From: Cryptomeria japonica | Taxonomy: Eukaryota > Streptophyta > Pinopsida > Cupressales > Cupressaceae | NCBI RefSeq assembly: GCF_030272615.1 | Contig: NC_081413.1 | Coordinates: 560,707,445-560,771,444 of the forward strand | Direction: 5' to 3' | DNA length: 64,000 bases | Part shown: positions 44,383 to 57,547 of the stretch, piece after piece | How the letters are laid out: every line of letters starts with the position of its first letter | How positions within the stretch are numbered: the stretch's first letter is position 1 | Notes under the pieces: generated by a model | What the model was told of the DNA's origin: nothing | Databases searched by the model: none | What the model saw: only the letters and a program-made list of their open reading frames with translations | Program-made: the position numbers and the translations under genes

Positions 44383-44480
44383 GCTTGCCGAGCAGTTCCA
44401 TTTTCCTCGATGCCTTGCCGAGCAGTTCCATTTTCCTCGGACGGGTTTCACCGAAGCTTGCTGAGCACTTCCATTTTCCT
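44383..44480 (+). repeat. Short GC-richer repeat, three copies
   Basis: CTTGCCGAGCAGTTCCATTTTCCTC occurs at 44384 and 44414, with a diverged third copy at 44457 (spacings 30 and 43 bp). Unusually GC-rich for the area. The surrounding 150 bp may be an exon or untranslated region, but no frame is convincing. Confidence 0.7.
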
Positions 44481-44499
44481 CTATGCCACTCCTCCTCGC

Positions 44500-45317
44500 C
44501 CAGGGTCTGCTGTCTTGCATGCAAAAAAATTTCCCTCACAATCGGAAATTAATTTACCTATTTATATTTCAGAAAGCTTTATACATGGCATACATCGACT
44601 TCTTCAGGGAGTAGAGAATGTAAGTATTACAATTGGATTTTCAATTTGTTTATCTTTCTGGTAATACTTTATTTTGATTAGTTTTTATTGCAGAGTTGTT
44701 TAGGGTTTCTCCAAACCAAATGAAGGAGCCGTTCATAAGTTTTCACTTTCTAGCTTTCATGGCACAATATTTCTAAAGTTAATATCTTATATTCTAAAGG
44801 CTTGCACGAGCACTTTCTGAAGACAAGCATTTGGTTCTATTGAAGCTTGTCTTCCTAACCTTTGTAGAGATGCCCATAATATGTGTTCCTCAGACAGCGA
44901 ACCCTAGCATTCAGATTAGTTTCTGCAAAGCAATGATGTGCATTGCAAGGAAGAAGACTATAGTTCAGATTCAACATTGAGAACGCTTGGTCTACTACGC
45001 AAGATACTTTGCCCTGTTATAACTAAATCAAGTGAAACGGTTCACATAATTTGGCATCAAGTTGTTTGGGAGGATACAAAATTTATGCTCTCGTAGATTT
45101 CCATACGTTATCCTAGAGCTTGTGCTTTGTGTGGAAAGGACTGAGAATGGTTTCATTCCATCTGATGACATCTCTTTCAGGCATTCTGTCAAACAATTCG
45201 CGTGCCTTCTACCCTTCCACAATCTGCATACATATCTATGCGAGCAATAGTCGCAACTGCAGCTGGTCGAAACGCTTTAGGAAACCACTTATCGATTGCA
45301 CATAACAAAACTGAAAA
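44500..45317. other. Non-coding flank of the disordered-protein pseudogene
   Basis: No clear frame or repeat. It lies 3' of the minus-strand frame that ends at 45318 and may hold its 3' UTR. Confidence 0.35.
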
Positions 45318-46630
45318 TTATGATTTCTTAGTCTGCTGAGACAACATTAGAGAACAATACTGTGAGCCTCTCTCACCAGGATTTGACTGGTTAGTTTTAG
45401 ATACAGAGTAATCTTGTCGACAGGCAGGCTGTTGATACTGAATGGAATAGTTATGCTGGGGCAAGCAGCTTAAACTATTTCTTTGAAGAGGCTGATTGAT
45501 TGGTGTAATATCAGGAAATGTTTTCATACTTTCTACAAAACTGAATTCCTGAAGTGCCTTGTTACCTTCTGAGATTAAAGGCTTGTTACCAGCAGAGTAA
45601 TTCGCAATCTTGTTTACTTGATCGAATCCTGGTATGGTATTTGGAATGTACCTGAGAAGCTCCCCTTGTGAATCCAGGGGAAAGCCTCTGTAACTATAAC
45701 CAGAGTAGTTTCCTTGAATGTTAAATTTGCCATGCCCATTTGCATTTTCTGATAGATGTGCTTTTCCATGGTTAATTTCCTTCTCCATAGAATAAGTTTT
45801 GGGAAAATTCTTGAGGGATTTTGTAGATTTCTGGCTTTGTTTTCTTTTGTGCGGAGGAGAATTGTTATCACCTGCTTTCCCTCCATTTGAACCGTGAGAA
45901 CTGAGAAAACGTCCTTTACAGTATCTGGGAAGAAAGCACACCTTCTTGTTCAGATTAAGTCTACCATTTCTCATGTGATTCTCCTCTGCTTCCCTTCTAG
46001 TTTCCCAATTTAGTTTTTCATTTTTCATGTCATATTGGACTTTGGAGTTTTCTCTTTCCCATTCAATATCTTCTGTCCAAGAACTAGTGCTGATGAAACC
46101 CAAATTATGCTTTGCATTACCTTGTTGGTCATTCTTGCATTCTGTTATAACAACAAATTCATCCCTGGGTTTATCTTTTTCTTGATTCTGGTCAGGAATG
46201 TCTGGCTATACTGGAGACCGCTCCTCCTCGACGGATTGCATGACGTTGAATTCTGATTCTGAACATGTGACATTGAATTGTTCTGGTCTTCCATTTTCTC
46301 CAGGACTAATATCTTTGTATACAGAGCTCTTGTCGGAAACTCTTAGCAGATTTGGATCCTGTGGTTTGGATGTTTCTTCTAACTGCAATCTGGAACCATC
46401 AATGCTGTATGCCTTCTGATGTCTGCATTCATTGTCTCCCAACATTCACCCCAATTTTATTCTCAACATGTAAATCCCCGAGTCTTCTTGATGAAACCAC
46501 GGCCCAGAAAAACATCTCAAACCCATCTCCAGAAATGCAAAGCAGGGAATTCTACATTAACAATTTTCCATTGGCCCAATCCACATAGTTATGTCCTTCT
46601 ATGCCGCTGAACTTCAAAACATATTCCATT
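45318..46630 (-). pseudogene. Unrecognised disordered protein, broken (minus strand)
   Basis: Main frame 46445-45318, about 375 codons, with a single TAG at about 46208 (SPV-stop-PDIPDQNQ, where Gln is likely). Upstream an offset frame (EYVLKFSGIEGHNYVDWANG) may be the same exon across a frameshift, preceded by an acceptor-like TTTGAGTCAG at about 46630. The protein is rich in Ser, Asn, Lys and Gln with a basic PPHKRKQSQKS stretch (nuclear-signal-like) and no folded domain: KVCFLPRYCKGRFLSSHGSN, GNYSGYSYRGFPLDSQGE, NPGERGSQYCSLML. Base composition is more even than the TE-rich surroundings, suggesting a real plant gene exon. Function unknown. Confidence 0.5.
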
Positions 46631-46639
46631 CCTGACTCA

Positions 46640-49600
46640 AAATGCAAATAAGAGAATCAAAAACAAACCAAAAAAAATCACTGATTTTGTAAGGCTTACC
46701 CATAACTCTAACAGACAATGCAGCAAGGCTGCAGTTTAGCAGTTATAATATTCATTCAAAAGTGACCCACGGTTAAAAATCTTATGGATGCACTTCAAGC
46801 TTACCCACATGAGTCTCAAAAGAAGCCCATAGCCTCACCCCAGACATACCAATTAGTCAAGCAAGGGAAAAAGGGTTAGCTCTTTTACAATGCCACCCAA
46901 AACTTTAACAAGGCTATCCATAAGTCCAAAATTCAATAAGAGAGATTCTAGTGTAGCAATTACAGCATATATTCATTGTTGATACTAATCTCCTCATGGT
47001 AAAAATTGAAGCTTTATTATCAAGGTCAAGGCAAACAATTTTAACTGTGAACTATGTCTACAGCAGTTATGAATGTTATCTGCATTTTAGAATTAGATGT
47101 TTATTGCTGGGAATTTCAAATACATAATCTTAGAAATGAGCAATTAGTATTTTTGTAGGTTACCCAAATAGGTTTATTTTCCATAATGACATATGCACAA
47201 GATCATCTTTACAACACAGTTCTGACACCTATTGCTACATTCTCCCATTTAAATTTTTAGAAGAGATTAAACCATCTTATAAATTCTTCCCTTCACCATT
47301 TACAATTATATGTACTTCCATTTTTTGGTTTCATCTCTACTTATAATTTTATATAATATATATTCTTTCTTGAACACTGAGTTTCAGATGTTAACATATT
47401 TTTTTCATCTCAAACAAAGCCTTCAGCAATTTGCACAACAGAATATAACTTGTCATGCCACCAAGCTGAATGCTACTTATAGTTTTTAAAAGGTACACAT
47501 TATATCTGTATGTCAGGTATTTTAAGATAGACCTCTAACTAATAGAGGACTTCGGTTGGCATTTGTTTTCATAATAGTAATGGAGTGTAGCAGAAGCCCA
47601 ACTACAGCCAGCAAACGTTTTCTGCAGAATACTCTAAACTTTATTCTGTATCTTATGCCATACAAGAAACAATATATTATTATATTAAATCTTTACATTT
47701 GTGGCTCATAAAATTTATTCTATGTGATAAATGATATAAAACAAAATAAATTTAACTAAACAATATATTAGTTATAAATAATAAATATTTTTGATAACTA
47801 TAACAAATATTACTATTTCAACTATACAAATTAACACAGCAAGTACTCGTCACTATGTGGCACTTATAGTCTTATCACTCATATCAAAGTAACAATTGTA
47901 TATAAAAATTCATATGTTTGCACTAAACTATGATAAATTCCCATTGTCAAGGTCACATCCTTAGATCTAGACCCAAACCTTGAGGGATCATTTGTAACAG
48001 CCTAGTCTACATATATACCTTCCTTAGATTCAAAGGCTTCCTAGTTCATATGTACTAATAGCTGAGTGTGTTTATAATTTTATATGAAATGATAGCATGA
48101 TAACGAATCAATTCAAATCAAGTGTTAGCTCCATGTCAATGTCCCACACAAATATCATGTATACATAAACAAAATTATATCTATGCATAATGACTACCTA
48201 GCAAAAATAAAGTGGTTGCAACCTTATTTTAAACATCTTCCCCATTACTTGGTTCTTAAAAACATAAAGTCTTTAAGTAAATCTTGGTCAAGAAGGGGAA
48301 TATCAACATATCACATACTAAACCATGGGTGATATCATTTTCCTAGTTACCTACTAGCTATGATGATGATGATGATGATGATGATGATGGTGGACCACTA
48401 AAAATCTAAGTAATCTTGTTACAAAATAAGTTACATAATCCATACTACACCATGGGTAATAACATTTTCCTAGTTTCGTACTAGCTATGATGATAATGAT
48501 AATAGCCCACTAAAAGTCTTAAGTAATCTTGCTACAAAATAAGTTTCATATTTCGAATGTCTTATAGCTTGAACCAACCTAATACTGGTGTAGATACTAT
48601 CAATTACCTAAATTAATATAAAAATTAGAACCTTGAGAACCATACCTTAAATAGACACAAATTTGGAAACACACAAATTCCTTGTGATATACCAATACCA
48701 ATGCTAAAATCTTAATAATCCATCACTTGCATGCTATTGGTAAAATTAAGCCAACCATATTATATAGCTAGATAATTATTTTGGTAGAGAAAACTTCTTG
48801 AGTCCTACCATTATAAATCAATGATGAGATTATCCATAAAAGGGTCACATGTTTTACAATTTCAATGACCACTTTAAGATTAACAAGTTTCTATCAATAT
48901 AACAATTTCATTTAATATAAAGCTAAATATTAAAAAATCCATATAATAAAGAAAAATCATATTCATTCAGTCATTTCTAAAGATAAAAAATAAGAGTATT
49001 AAATTACTTCACACATATATTGAAAGCAAGTACCAATATTTAAAAATATAATATTAATTATTTGTTCAGACCATAGAACTATTGGCAAGAATTTGTATTT
49101 AACTTGTTTTAACAAATAGAAATAAGATATTTTTTCTTATTTCAAAAACATTTGTCTTAACTAAAATATAAGTGCTATTTTTTAACAATTCATATTTAAA
49201 AAACAAATTTTATGCATTTTTATTGGTTGAAAACTTCAACCATGTGGGTGATTAATGAGGTTCAATTGGCATAATTTTCAAAAAATAAAATTAAATAAAC
49301 TTGGTACATAATTGTGTGTTATCGCAAATCGTTTTTTCGCCCATAGAAGATTAATTTTATCTTATCCCTTATGGATTTCATAAAAGATTGGTCCGCAGCG
49401 GTCGATCAATTCCCATCCTCGCCTGCGATTTCTTATAAAATTTCACATATGGAAACAATTTTCCTACTCAGAAGTTCTTCCAATAACAACGAAATGACAT
49501 GCTCCAGGTAGTCATATGTTCAAGTTCATTAGCTTGCCATGTTCTTGAATGCACCATCCCCAGAAACATGGAATAGGTTCTCAGTTGATATTTTTCATGT

Positions 49601-51950
49601 ACTGCGATGGCATGGTCTGTACATAATTGCTTTTAAATTAACTCAAATATTTCCTTAGAACTCTTCGCAATTCACAGATTTTCTTATAAGTATAATGGCT
49701 TTTAGATTTTGCAATTGATGCAGTGTGGACCTTTGGTACGATAGAGTTTTGGCTCTTTTAACTAAATATCTGAAAAATCTAGAGATCGTGGTTGATTCAT
49801 TTTCTATATGGTAGTACTGAATCTCACACTTTATCTCATATTTCAATTTTATCTCAGGGAATTTGGATGGTACTCCTATTTGTGGGACTTCATAGCAGAT
49901 ATTGATTCTTCCATTTAATACTTTCTGAACGGATTGGTTATTATTATTAGTTCCTGCGCCGCATGGAACTATTGGGGAGGGTCAGAATTAAACAGTTATT
50001 ATTCATATGGTCAATAGCATTGTCTAAATTTTGCATTGTCAAAGTTTAATACAATGTTTGCTACTGAAATGTGATCAGAATTTAACAGTTTGCTGTAAAT
50101 TATGAGTCTTGGTAGGCTATGGTTGGTGCATTCCAGAGTACGATGCATTCGAAGCCCTGTCTGCAGATTGCAGAACTTGGCATTAGTAAAATTTTATTTA
50201 ATAATCAACATCTGTAGACGCATACATCTGACTCATTGAATGCGAGAAATTCAAGATGTCATTCTGTAAAATGGGCTCTGTGCTGTCGTCTGATTTCTTT
50301 CACCTTCAAAATTTTACCCTCAACCTACTTTTCACACACAGAGAGATATAATTGGTAAAAAGAATGAACTTACCTTAATATTGAAAGAGCTTGGGAGGCG
50401 GTCCTAGTGAAGGCATTTTTGCTCTTATTTTTTAATTTTATATTGAAACATCCCCAAAAGATCAGCGCCGAAGGAATAAAACTCAATTAAAATAATATAA
50501 TAATCTTATTATTACTTCAAAGTAGCAGCTTTTGACTTCTTACTGAAGGAAGTCCATTGTTCTTATTTTTACTCTAAAGTTAGTCTCTGGCTTTTATTTT
50601 TACTTCACAGATAGTCTAGCGAATTGAAAAAAAAATAATCAAAAGACTAGACTAAAATATATTTTTAAATGTAACAATCATGTTATTATATTATATATAG
50701 TCTTAATTTCTTTTAATAATTGATTTTTTTAATAGTTTTTATAATTTTATTAAAAAATAAATTTAATCAGCATATATTTGCTTATATTTTATTTTATTCT
50801 AAAACTAGTCATTTTTATTTTTAAATTTTAAAAAAATTAATTTTTTTTTATGACATCTAATTTTCCTTAACAACTCTTATATAAAAATTTTAGCTAGCCC
50901 TCTCCACACAACAACTTTTATTCGCTTATGCCTCTTAAAGAGATCTTGTTGATATCTTAGTTTGTTTTTTCAATTAGATACAATTTGAATCTAATGTATT
51001 GTTTTCCTTTTGTATTAATAATTAGAAATAGATTTAGTCTCGAATAAGCTAACCACTTTGTAATAAATCAAGATAATGTCATTGTATGTATATGAGATGC
51101 ATTAGATGCTTGTCTCTAATATGTAGTGATCGTTAGGAGTTTTATAGTATAACCACTTAGTTCTTTTAGGGCACACCATATCTCTATTATGCTCTTTTCA
51201 TTTTGGGTATACGATGCTTAGTAATAGTAGAAATGTTTTCTATTTCCTACACTAGTTTCTTAAAGTTATACTTTGCAGTGTAAGCCTTTCTAATTGTGAG
51301 CCTCAAAACATTTAGCCTGATCATTTTTTCATCTCATTAAGTTGTGTATGTTGATCTTGAATTACAAAAATAATTTATATGGAATAGATAATTTTGTCAT
51401 GGATCTTATGTATGGAATGATAGAAGCACTCAATAACTCAAGAATACTCTTGAGATGATTTTAGAATCAATGAAGCTCTTAATGAGCTAGGTCTTCGCTA
51501 CACTTTTCAATAGAATTATTGTTTTAAATATTCCACTACCTTATTTTCCGGTGTGTTACTTTTAGTATTTATCTTATTGTAAAAAATATAAAAGGTTTTG
51601 GAATATGTTTATGGATTTACTATTAACTTCTCTTTTCTAGTTCAATCTTAAAAACAAAGTAAAAGTCAACAAATTTGCATGTCACCCATTATACTATTGT
51701 TGCTCTGATGATAAGGGTGACTAGAAGTTTTGAGGTGCTCAAGTTGTTTTGCCTAATTTTGTGGAAACTTTTCAAGGTATTATCTTTTTTTCTTTAGTAC
51801 AGCTGAAAATCGCTTCAAATGTATTAGAAAGATCTTGTTTGTGCTCTAAATGAACTACCGCTTATCTTATTTCTCATTATGAGATAAATAGTTTAATGAT
51901 AATCTATAAATCTGCTAGCAAAAATTAATGACAATGCTCCTTATAATGAC
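46640..51950. other. 5.3 kb without recognisable genes
   Basis: AT-rich throughout except about 49380-49480 (GCGGTCGATCAATTCCC, CCTGCGATTT), which could be an old promoter or first-exon remnant; no frame supports it. Contains a GAT microsatellite and a two-copy repeat (listed separately). Nothing else recognised. Confidence 0.4.
48322..48560 (+). repeat. Two-copy tandem duplication, period 127 bp, with GAT microsatellite
   Basis: ACCATGGGT starts at 48322 and 48449. Both copies continue with TTTTCCTAGTT, CTACTAGCTATGATGAT and CACTAAAA, AAGTAATCTTG and TACAAAATAAGTT. The GAT run (48361-48388) is expanded only in the first copy; the second has GATGATAATGATAAT. Confidence 0.85.
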
Positions 51951-51959
51951 AATGAATTA

Positions 51960-52223
51960 ACTATTAATTTAAACAAAGAGAGAAAAACATATAATGAACA
52001 CAAAATAGTAGAAAGGAAATAACACAAACGCAATAAAGAATACAAGGGACACAAATTTATAGTGGTTCATCATATAGGGTATGTGGAATTCTATTCAATA
52101 ATTGTTCTCCAAATATATAATATATATGACTACACAGTCATTTATACAATTACATGCAGCTGTGAAACAAAAAGTTGGAGAAAGTGAATGGTCATGTGAC
52201 CGTTGGACTTTATATTCCCAACA
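51960..52223 (-). mobile_element. LTR fragment (Copia-like), minus strand
   Basis: On the minus strand, GTGAGAGAT then TGTTGGGAATATAAAGTCC begins at 52223: a polypurine-like tract followed by a typical Copia LTR start. It continues with AACCACTATAAATTTGTG, a TATA-like motif. The other end is not defined and no partner is found above 54 kb. Confidence 0.45.
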
Positions 52224-52228
52224 ATCTC

Positions 52229-54098
52229 TCACATGAAAACCAACTGATACAGCCATGCACAACTGCATCCTTCAATTCCAAAACTCACATTACATCCCGC
52301 CTTCAAAATTTTAACTTGGATTAGCCTTCTCCAAATAAAATCATCCCTGTAAAATCCACAGAAAAGTCCATCCTCAACATAAAAAGCCAAAACTATTACA
52401 GTGTGTAGTGCCTCTATCATTTCTTTCAACTTTCTCTCATTCTCTTTTATCTTCACAATCCCTTCCAAAACCAAATAAAAAGTACGAAAGGCCTCACGTA
52501 TCCAGAGAATTTCGTTAGTGGCTTTTACACACTATGTTCCAGGCTTTTACACCAGTCAGTATCAATACAAGTGATAATCATGTTCTTCACAACAGTGGTC
52601 TTGTCCTCCACCGAGACATTAGAAGTTCCAACTTTGCTAATTTCGGGCACGTCCACCGGGAGAAGAAGAGACTCATTATATTCCACAGCGTCCCACGGCT
52701 TCCTTCCATCCAAGCTTGCCCGAGATGCCACCGTAAAAGGATTGTTGAAGATTTTATTCACTCCCAAACCCAGACCCCTCAACAGATGTAGAGTGATGTT
52801 AAAAAGGTTGGCTAAAACTATTTTAACGCCAAGGCTAGCCGGTATTGGGAACCGATTGTATTGATCATTGATCAAATTCATAAAACAATTTCCACTGTCA
52901 CTATCTACTGGCATGTGAACAACAGGCCGCTATGATGAAGGTTGAACATTAAAAATTTCATTATGACTGTCTTCTAGCGACACAGGAAATTCCATTCTCC
53001 TGATGCAAAATATTATGAAACTCCTGCTCTTTCCTGACCTTCTACAGCAAGGTATTCGACACAAGCACAAAGCTCTCAGACCTAAATGTTTCCTCTTTCT
53101 CTACGATACCCTTAGTCACTTTCTCCATCAGTCTGCTTTGCTCTCCCCTTATACGCATCTCAGACACAGTATTCTCAGAATTCAAATTCTTGAGAGAACT
53201 ATGGAAAAGGATTGCTCTGGTTTGGGAAACCTTGCTAACATCACCGTGACAATCACCAGGCTCCACATTCACATAAACTGTGTTCCCCTTGGCAAGCTCC
53301 GTGGCTTGTTCAAGCAATTTTATTTCCACGACCCTCGTCCATTGGCCATACAGAAACTCTTGTGGCTGTTCTCTCGGGGGTAACACAGAACTCAGCACAT
53401 CGCTGTCTAAAGCATGTTGGTCTTCTCCGATGGACTCGCCGTTGCCTTCTTCCTCGAACTTATGAGAATCAATAACCAAAATCTCACGTAACTTCTGCTC
53501 CACTTTTATATATACTTAGTGGATAATTTCTTTTGAGAAATTATCTTTATCCGTCAACTGTTTCTCCACATTCTTCAGCTTGATCTGAAGCTCAGATTCT
53601 CTCAAAAGAGCGTATAGAATCGAAAAAGACTCGGGGAGGAAAAGGAGATGATGGTACTAGATTGACGGCGCAGACTAAAGAAGTCAGTCCTTGCCTTGAT
53701 AGAAAGAAACCAAATAAGAAAGAGAGTCTTTTTGTGGAGACCCATGATTCTCCTATCCCATCCTCGAGGAAGCTATTCAACAGTTAGACAGAGAACTCTT
53801 CTCTTCACTCATATGAGTTTGTTAGCTGTGTTAAATCCACATTCCCCAATGTTGGATTGGACAATTTGGGAAATCCTTCTCAACCCATCCTGAAGAGCCA
53901 ATAATTTGGCTTGTGTATTACTATGATGATTTTTTTTAGAGCTATTACAAGATTTTCAAGCTCAAGATATCTATCAATCGATATATCTTTAAAGTTATCA
54001 ATATTTACTCTTGCTTCATTTAAGTTTTCCATCAATTCTTTTTTCCTTAGACTTTTCGTAGTCTCAATCTTCAAAATTCTTGCCAATACATCCTCCAT
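52229..54098 (-). pseudogene. Gene-like frames of unknown identity (minus strand)
   Basis: Several frames in one direction. 54098-53882: MEDVLARILKIETTKSLRKK then IDRYLELENLVIALK (helical). About 53590-53042: ESELQIKLKNVEKQLTDKDN, then EEEGNGESIGEDQHALDSDV, WTRVVEIKLLEQATELAKGN and TVYVNVEPGDCHGDVSKVSQ. 52914-52525: CFMNLINDQYNRFPIPASLG, VKIVLANLFNITLHLLRGLG and LLLPVDVPEISKVGTSNVSV. Composition and residue use look like a true protein, but stops and frame changes separate the pieces, and I recognise no family. They end next to a polypurine-like tract and the LTR start at 52223, so they could be sequence carried by a retroelement or a broken host gene. Confidence 0.4.
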
Positions 54099-54134
54099 AA
54101 AATACAATAGATCCGTGAGAAAAAAATAACACAA

Positions 54135-55190
54135 GTGTAAATAATAGCATTAGTATAGTTAGCTATCTATTGTAGATTCCAAACATATAAAACTTATGAA
54201 GCATTTATCTCATTATATGTTGATATTGTGTTTCATAGAGTGTACATCTAGCTACAACATCAAAATATCACAAATCAGAACCTCATTCTTAATTTATGCA
54301 AATCTTGCATCAATTGTCAATTACTAGATCCGGGGAAACCATACCCATAGATAGATCAAATAGGGAAACCAACAAAGTAATAGTAGAGTTGGAGTCAGAA
54401 AGAAAACCAAATTTGAATCATAGCTCGTGGGACTTCTTATCTAACATTTTAACTTGATAAGATCAAAAATTATTAGAGGAATATTTCTTTCTATGTTTAA
54501 CAACTATCCCCATAGATTCATTATTACCATCTGAAACAATTGAAAGAACACTGATAAACGCGTTATCAGATTTTTATATTTTCCATTCTCAAGATCTAAC
54601 TATGAAATTATTCTAAATGTTAGTTCTCTAAACATTAAGTTGTTTTCTCTTGCTTCTTCAAATACCTGCAACATAATTCTAGATTCTTTCTAGGGAAACA
54701 TATTTGAAACAATACACTTAAAACATAATAGGAATTTGCACTACCATTTACATAAATAAATCACAAGACACCAACACTACTCTTTCAAACTTTTGATGGG
54801 AACTACTCTACTTTGTAGCCCTTGTTCAATATGTTTAAAAAAAGCTTTAACATTAAAATTTACATTACTAAATAAAGTTAGAAATAATATATTGCTATAA
54901 CTTTCTTAGTCACAATTTTTTATTAATAATTATAAGTTTTATTTTAAATATTTTATTCACTGTTCTTAAAATTATGAAGACTCATAATGTTGTTTATATT
55001 TTCAAGATTGTTAAAACAAACAAATTGTAAATATGTTATGAAGAAAAAAAAAGGAGTCTAATCTTCTTAATATTTCATTATTTTATAGTTTATACCTTGA
55101 TTTCAAGATTGGCATACATATCCTAGTCTGCAATATGTAAATTAAGAGTGGACCAAATAATTTATGCTCTTATTTATAACATGAACCCCT
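54135..55190. other. Non-coding stretch
   Basis: AT-rich, no domain or repeat recognised. Confidence 0.4.
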
Positions 55191-55195
55191 CAACC

Positions 55196-55840
55196 TAGTT
55201 CTAGTTCTGACTATTCTCTCTTTCATTTCTTCTTGTGACAAAGAATCAATTTAATGAGGCACTTGATGGGCTCAATTGTTAAATGAATTATGGAGATGAT
55301 GAAATGGATGAGAAGAATGCTTGTACTAGTACTACAGAGTCCTAGGATTGGCATGTGTTGGTCATGAAGATAGAGGAATTGAATTCTAGGGTTGACAATT
55401 TAGAGACTCCACATAACTATCTAGTATGCAAAAGTAACAAGAGTGCATAAAATGCATAGAAAGTGTAATTGAGAACCTAGTTATGCCCAATAAAAATTTG
55501 ATGAAAAAAATGATGCAAGTGGCCACTGTGAGGAAATTGATTGAGAGAAAGTGGAAGAAGAAAGTGTAAGGATGGACAAGTGAAAGGAAAAAAGAATAGT
55601 GCCTCATCTCCATGGGAGACGAAATTGAATGAGATGTTAGATTAATGGGTTATATCTCTTAATGCCTCTATGTTGTTTCTTCTTTGTGTTGTTTTTATTA
55701 GTAGATCCTCATATGATGTTTCTCTAATTCTTTAGTTACTTGTTTTATAGATAGATTATAAACTTTTTGATATTTTGATTGTTGGGTCTAACTTTTAAGT
55801 CTTTGTTTTGATGGTTTTTTGTTTGGATGTATAACAGTAT
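55196..55840 (+). pseudogene. Coiled-coil remnant, possible copy of the dispersed family
   Basis: Broken frames read KIEELNSRVDNLETPHNYLV, then MKKMMQVATVRKLIERKWKKK and SSPWETKLNEMLD-stop-WVISLN. The order coiled coil, basic stretch, helical end is the same as in the C-terminal halves of copies B and C, but residue identity is too low for a firm link. Confidence 0.25.
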
Positions 55841-56178
55841 GGGGTCCTTTCCCACATAATATAATAAAAAAGATAGAGTCCAAAAATCTTAATAATTCAC
55901 AAAAGTAATTTGCTAAATTTTCTTTATGAACTGTTCATCATTCAAAAAATTATTGATAAATTTTTTGAAACAGAAAAAACCAATTTAAAAGAATAACTCA
56001 TCCAAAAAAAAATTAAATATTACTGCAAAACAAATCCAAGTAAGATAGTGTAAAAATGTTGGCAGTAAAAGATAGCTAGTAATATTGACAAGGAACACTA
56101 TGTAGTATATGAACAAACTGCTTTTTGTATTGCAGGACTAAGATTTTTTTAAAAAAATTCTACAAGAAAATAGAACGG
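55841..56178. other. 3' flank of F-box copy 2
   Basis: AT-rich, no gene seen; not similar to the 3' flank of F-box copy 1. Confidence 0.4.
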
Positions 56179-57547
56179 TTATCCAAATTCTGCTAACCTG
56201 TCAATAATATTCAACGTGTTTTCCACAAAGTTTCGCATGATTCTAGGGCAGCGTTTAGGCAGAAAAACCCTTGTTACACTTAATGGACAATTTCTAAGAA
56301 GAAAACCCAAAAAAATCACTGCCTGTGCACCCTTGTCTGGCCCAATATGGGCACGCACCATCTTCAAATTTGGTAGTGTCACTTCTGCTATTGGCATCTC
56401 ATCTGATATCATCTCCTGCATCAAACATATTGTGGGTTCACTCTTAAGAGAATTTGATAAAAAAAATGTTATTCCAGGAATATAGAAGGTCCAAATATAA
56501 TCTACAAGTATCAAGTATCATCTTGTACCAATCACTGATTAAGAATATTTAACTTGAAGGTGCAAAATACTAACTTGAAAACATTGGCCATGGATTGTCA
56601 ACTCTTCAAGCCCAGGAAAACTGTTAAGAACAATAATACTAGGCATTCCTGGATTAACGGCATTGCCTGTATTGTAATTTTGAAGAATAACTTTTTTAAC
56701 AGATTCCACTCTTGAAATTCCTTGAAGTAATTTAAGCCCTGCGTATTGCCCATAATCGATGAGGCTGATTTCCATGAAGCGTGGGCAAGTCAGGTCTTAG
56801 AGCTCCTAGATGTATGTATATTAGATTAAAAGATCGTATAATCAAGTTTTTTAACGCCAAACAACCGAGAATCCATAAATCTTGCAGATGTGGGCACAGA
56901 TCCATGAATCCTTCAAACATAGCATCATCCAGATTCGGAATAGCAAAATAATAAAGTGCTTTCAAGGATCGGAAAACCCCAACATTAGTGGGTATCTTGG
57001 GAAGTTGTATGTATTGCACTGTTAAGACCGTGAGGTTTTCACAGCTAAAAATGGAGTCCCCAAGCTCCATCATGGGAGAAGCTCCATTGCTAATCCTCTT
57101 ACCAGTCTTGGGATCTCTATTAGAGATGTGTAGATTCATGCGTTCCACCTGTTTTTCAGCTGCAAGGCGAATCCAATTGTTAATATAGGCAGCCTTAGGG
57201 TCATCCAAGGCAACTTCAAGCTCCAAACAACAAAGATGAGTATCGAGTTGTAGTAGGACATTGTTAATTATGGCCTGTATCCTGCCATCTTTTTGTTTCT
57301 CAAAATCCTCAGGACAAAACTTGAGCCTTGGTATTTTCGTCCACAAGAGCCGCCATCTCTGTGAGAGTAGGGAAGAGCGTACGACATCTCTGTAAGAAAT
57401 CTTCGATAAAATATGATTTAAAAGAACATCATCTGATAATGCAGACAGCCTGTCTATTGCTGATGCTCTTGCCATTAACCTTGTACATGCAATAGCTGCT
57501 ATCTTATTTTCTCCTATCTTGTGTCTGCCATTACAACCATTAACCAT
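56179..57547 (-). pseudogene. F-box/LRR-type protein, copy 2 (frame-broken)
   Basis: Inverted paralogue of the gene at 12371. Exon 1 runs from 57547: F-box DRLSALSDDVLLNHILSKIS, then VVRSSLLSQRWRLLWTKIPR, and LRR-like ELGDSIFSCENLTVLTV, GFMDLCPHLQDLWILGCL. A 17-nt deletion relative to copy 1 near 56795 shifts the frame to a stop at 56732; the old frame continues as MEISLIDYGQYAGLKLLQGI and NSFPGLEELTIHGQCFQ. The intron is about 56574-56416 (CAA-GTTAGT..GATGCAG). Exon 2 (56415-56179) encodes EMISDEMPIAEVTLPNLKMV and FLPKRCPRIMRNFVENTLN. It keeps the segment copy 1 has lost, so the two copies decayed independently. A truncated F-box protein of about 271 residues could in principle still be made. 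Confidence 0.82.

Noticed and set aside
48361-48388. GAT repeats considered as an Asp-rich coding tract or CRISPR-like repeats
   Set aside because: No surrounding frame and no spacer pattern; it is a plain microsatellite. CRISPR arrays are also not expected in a plant nuclear genome.
56216-57188. Plus-strand frames opposite F-box copy 2
   Set aside because: Antisense shadows of the minus-strand F-box exons.
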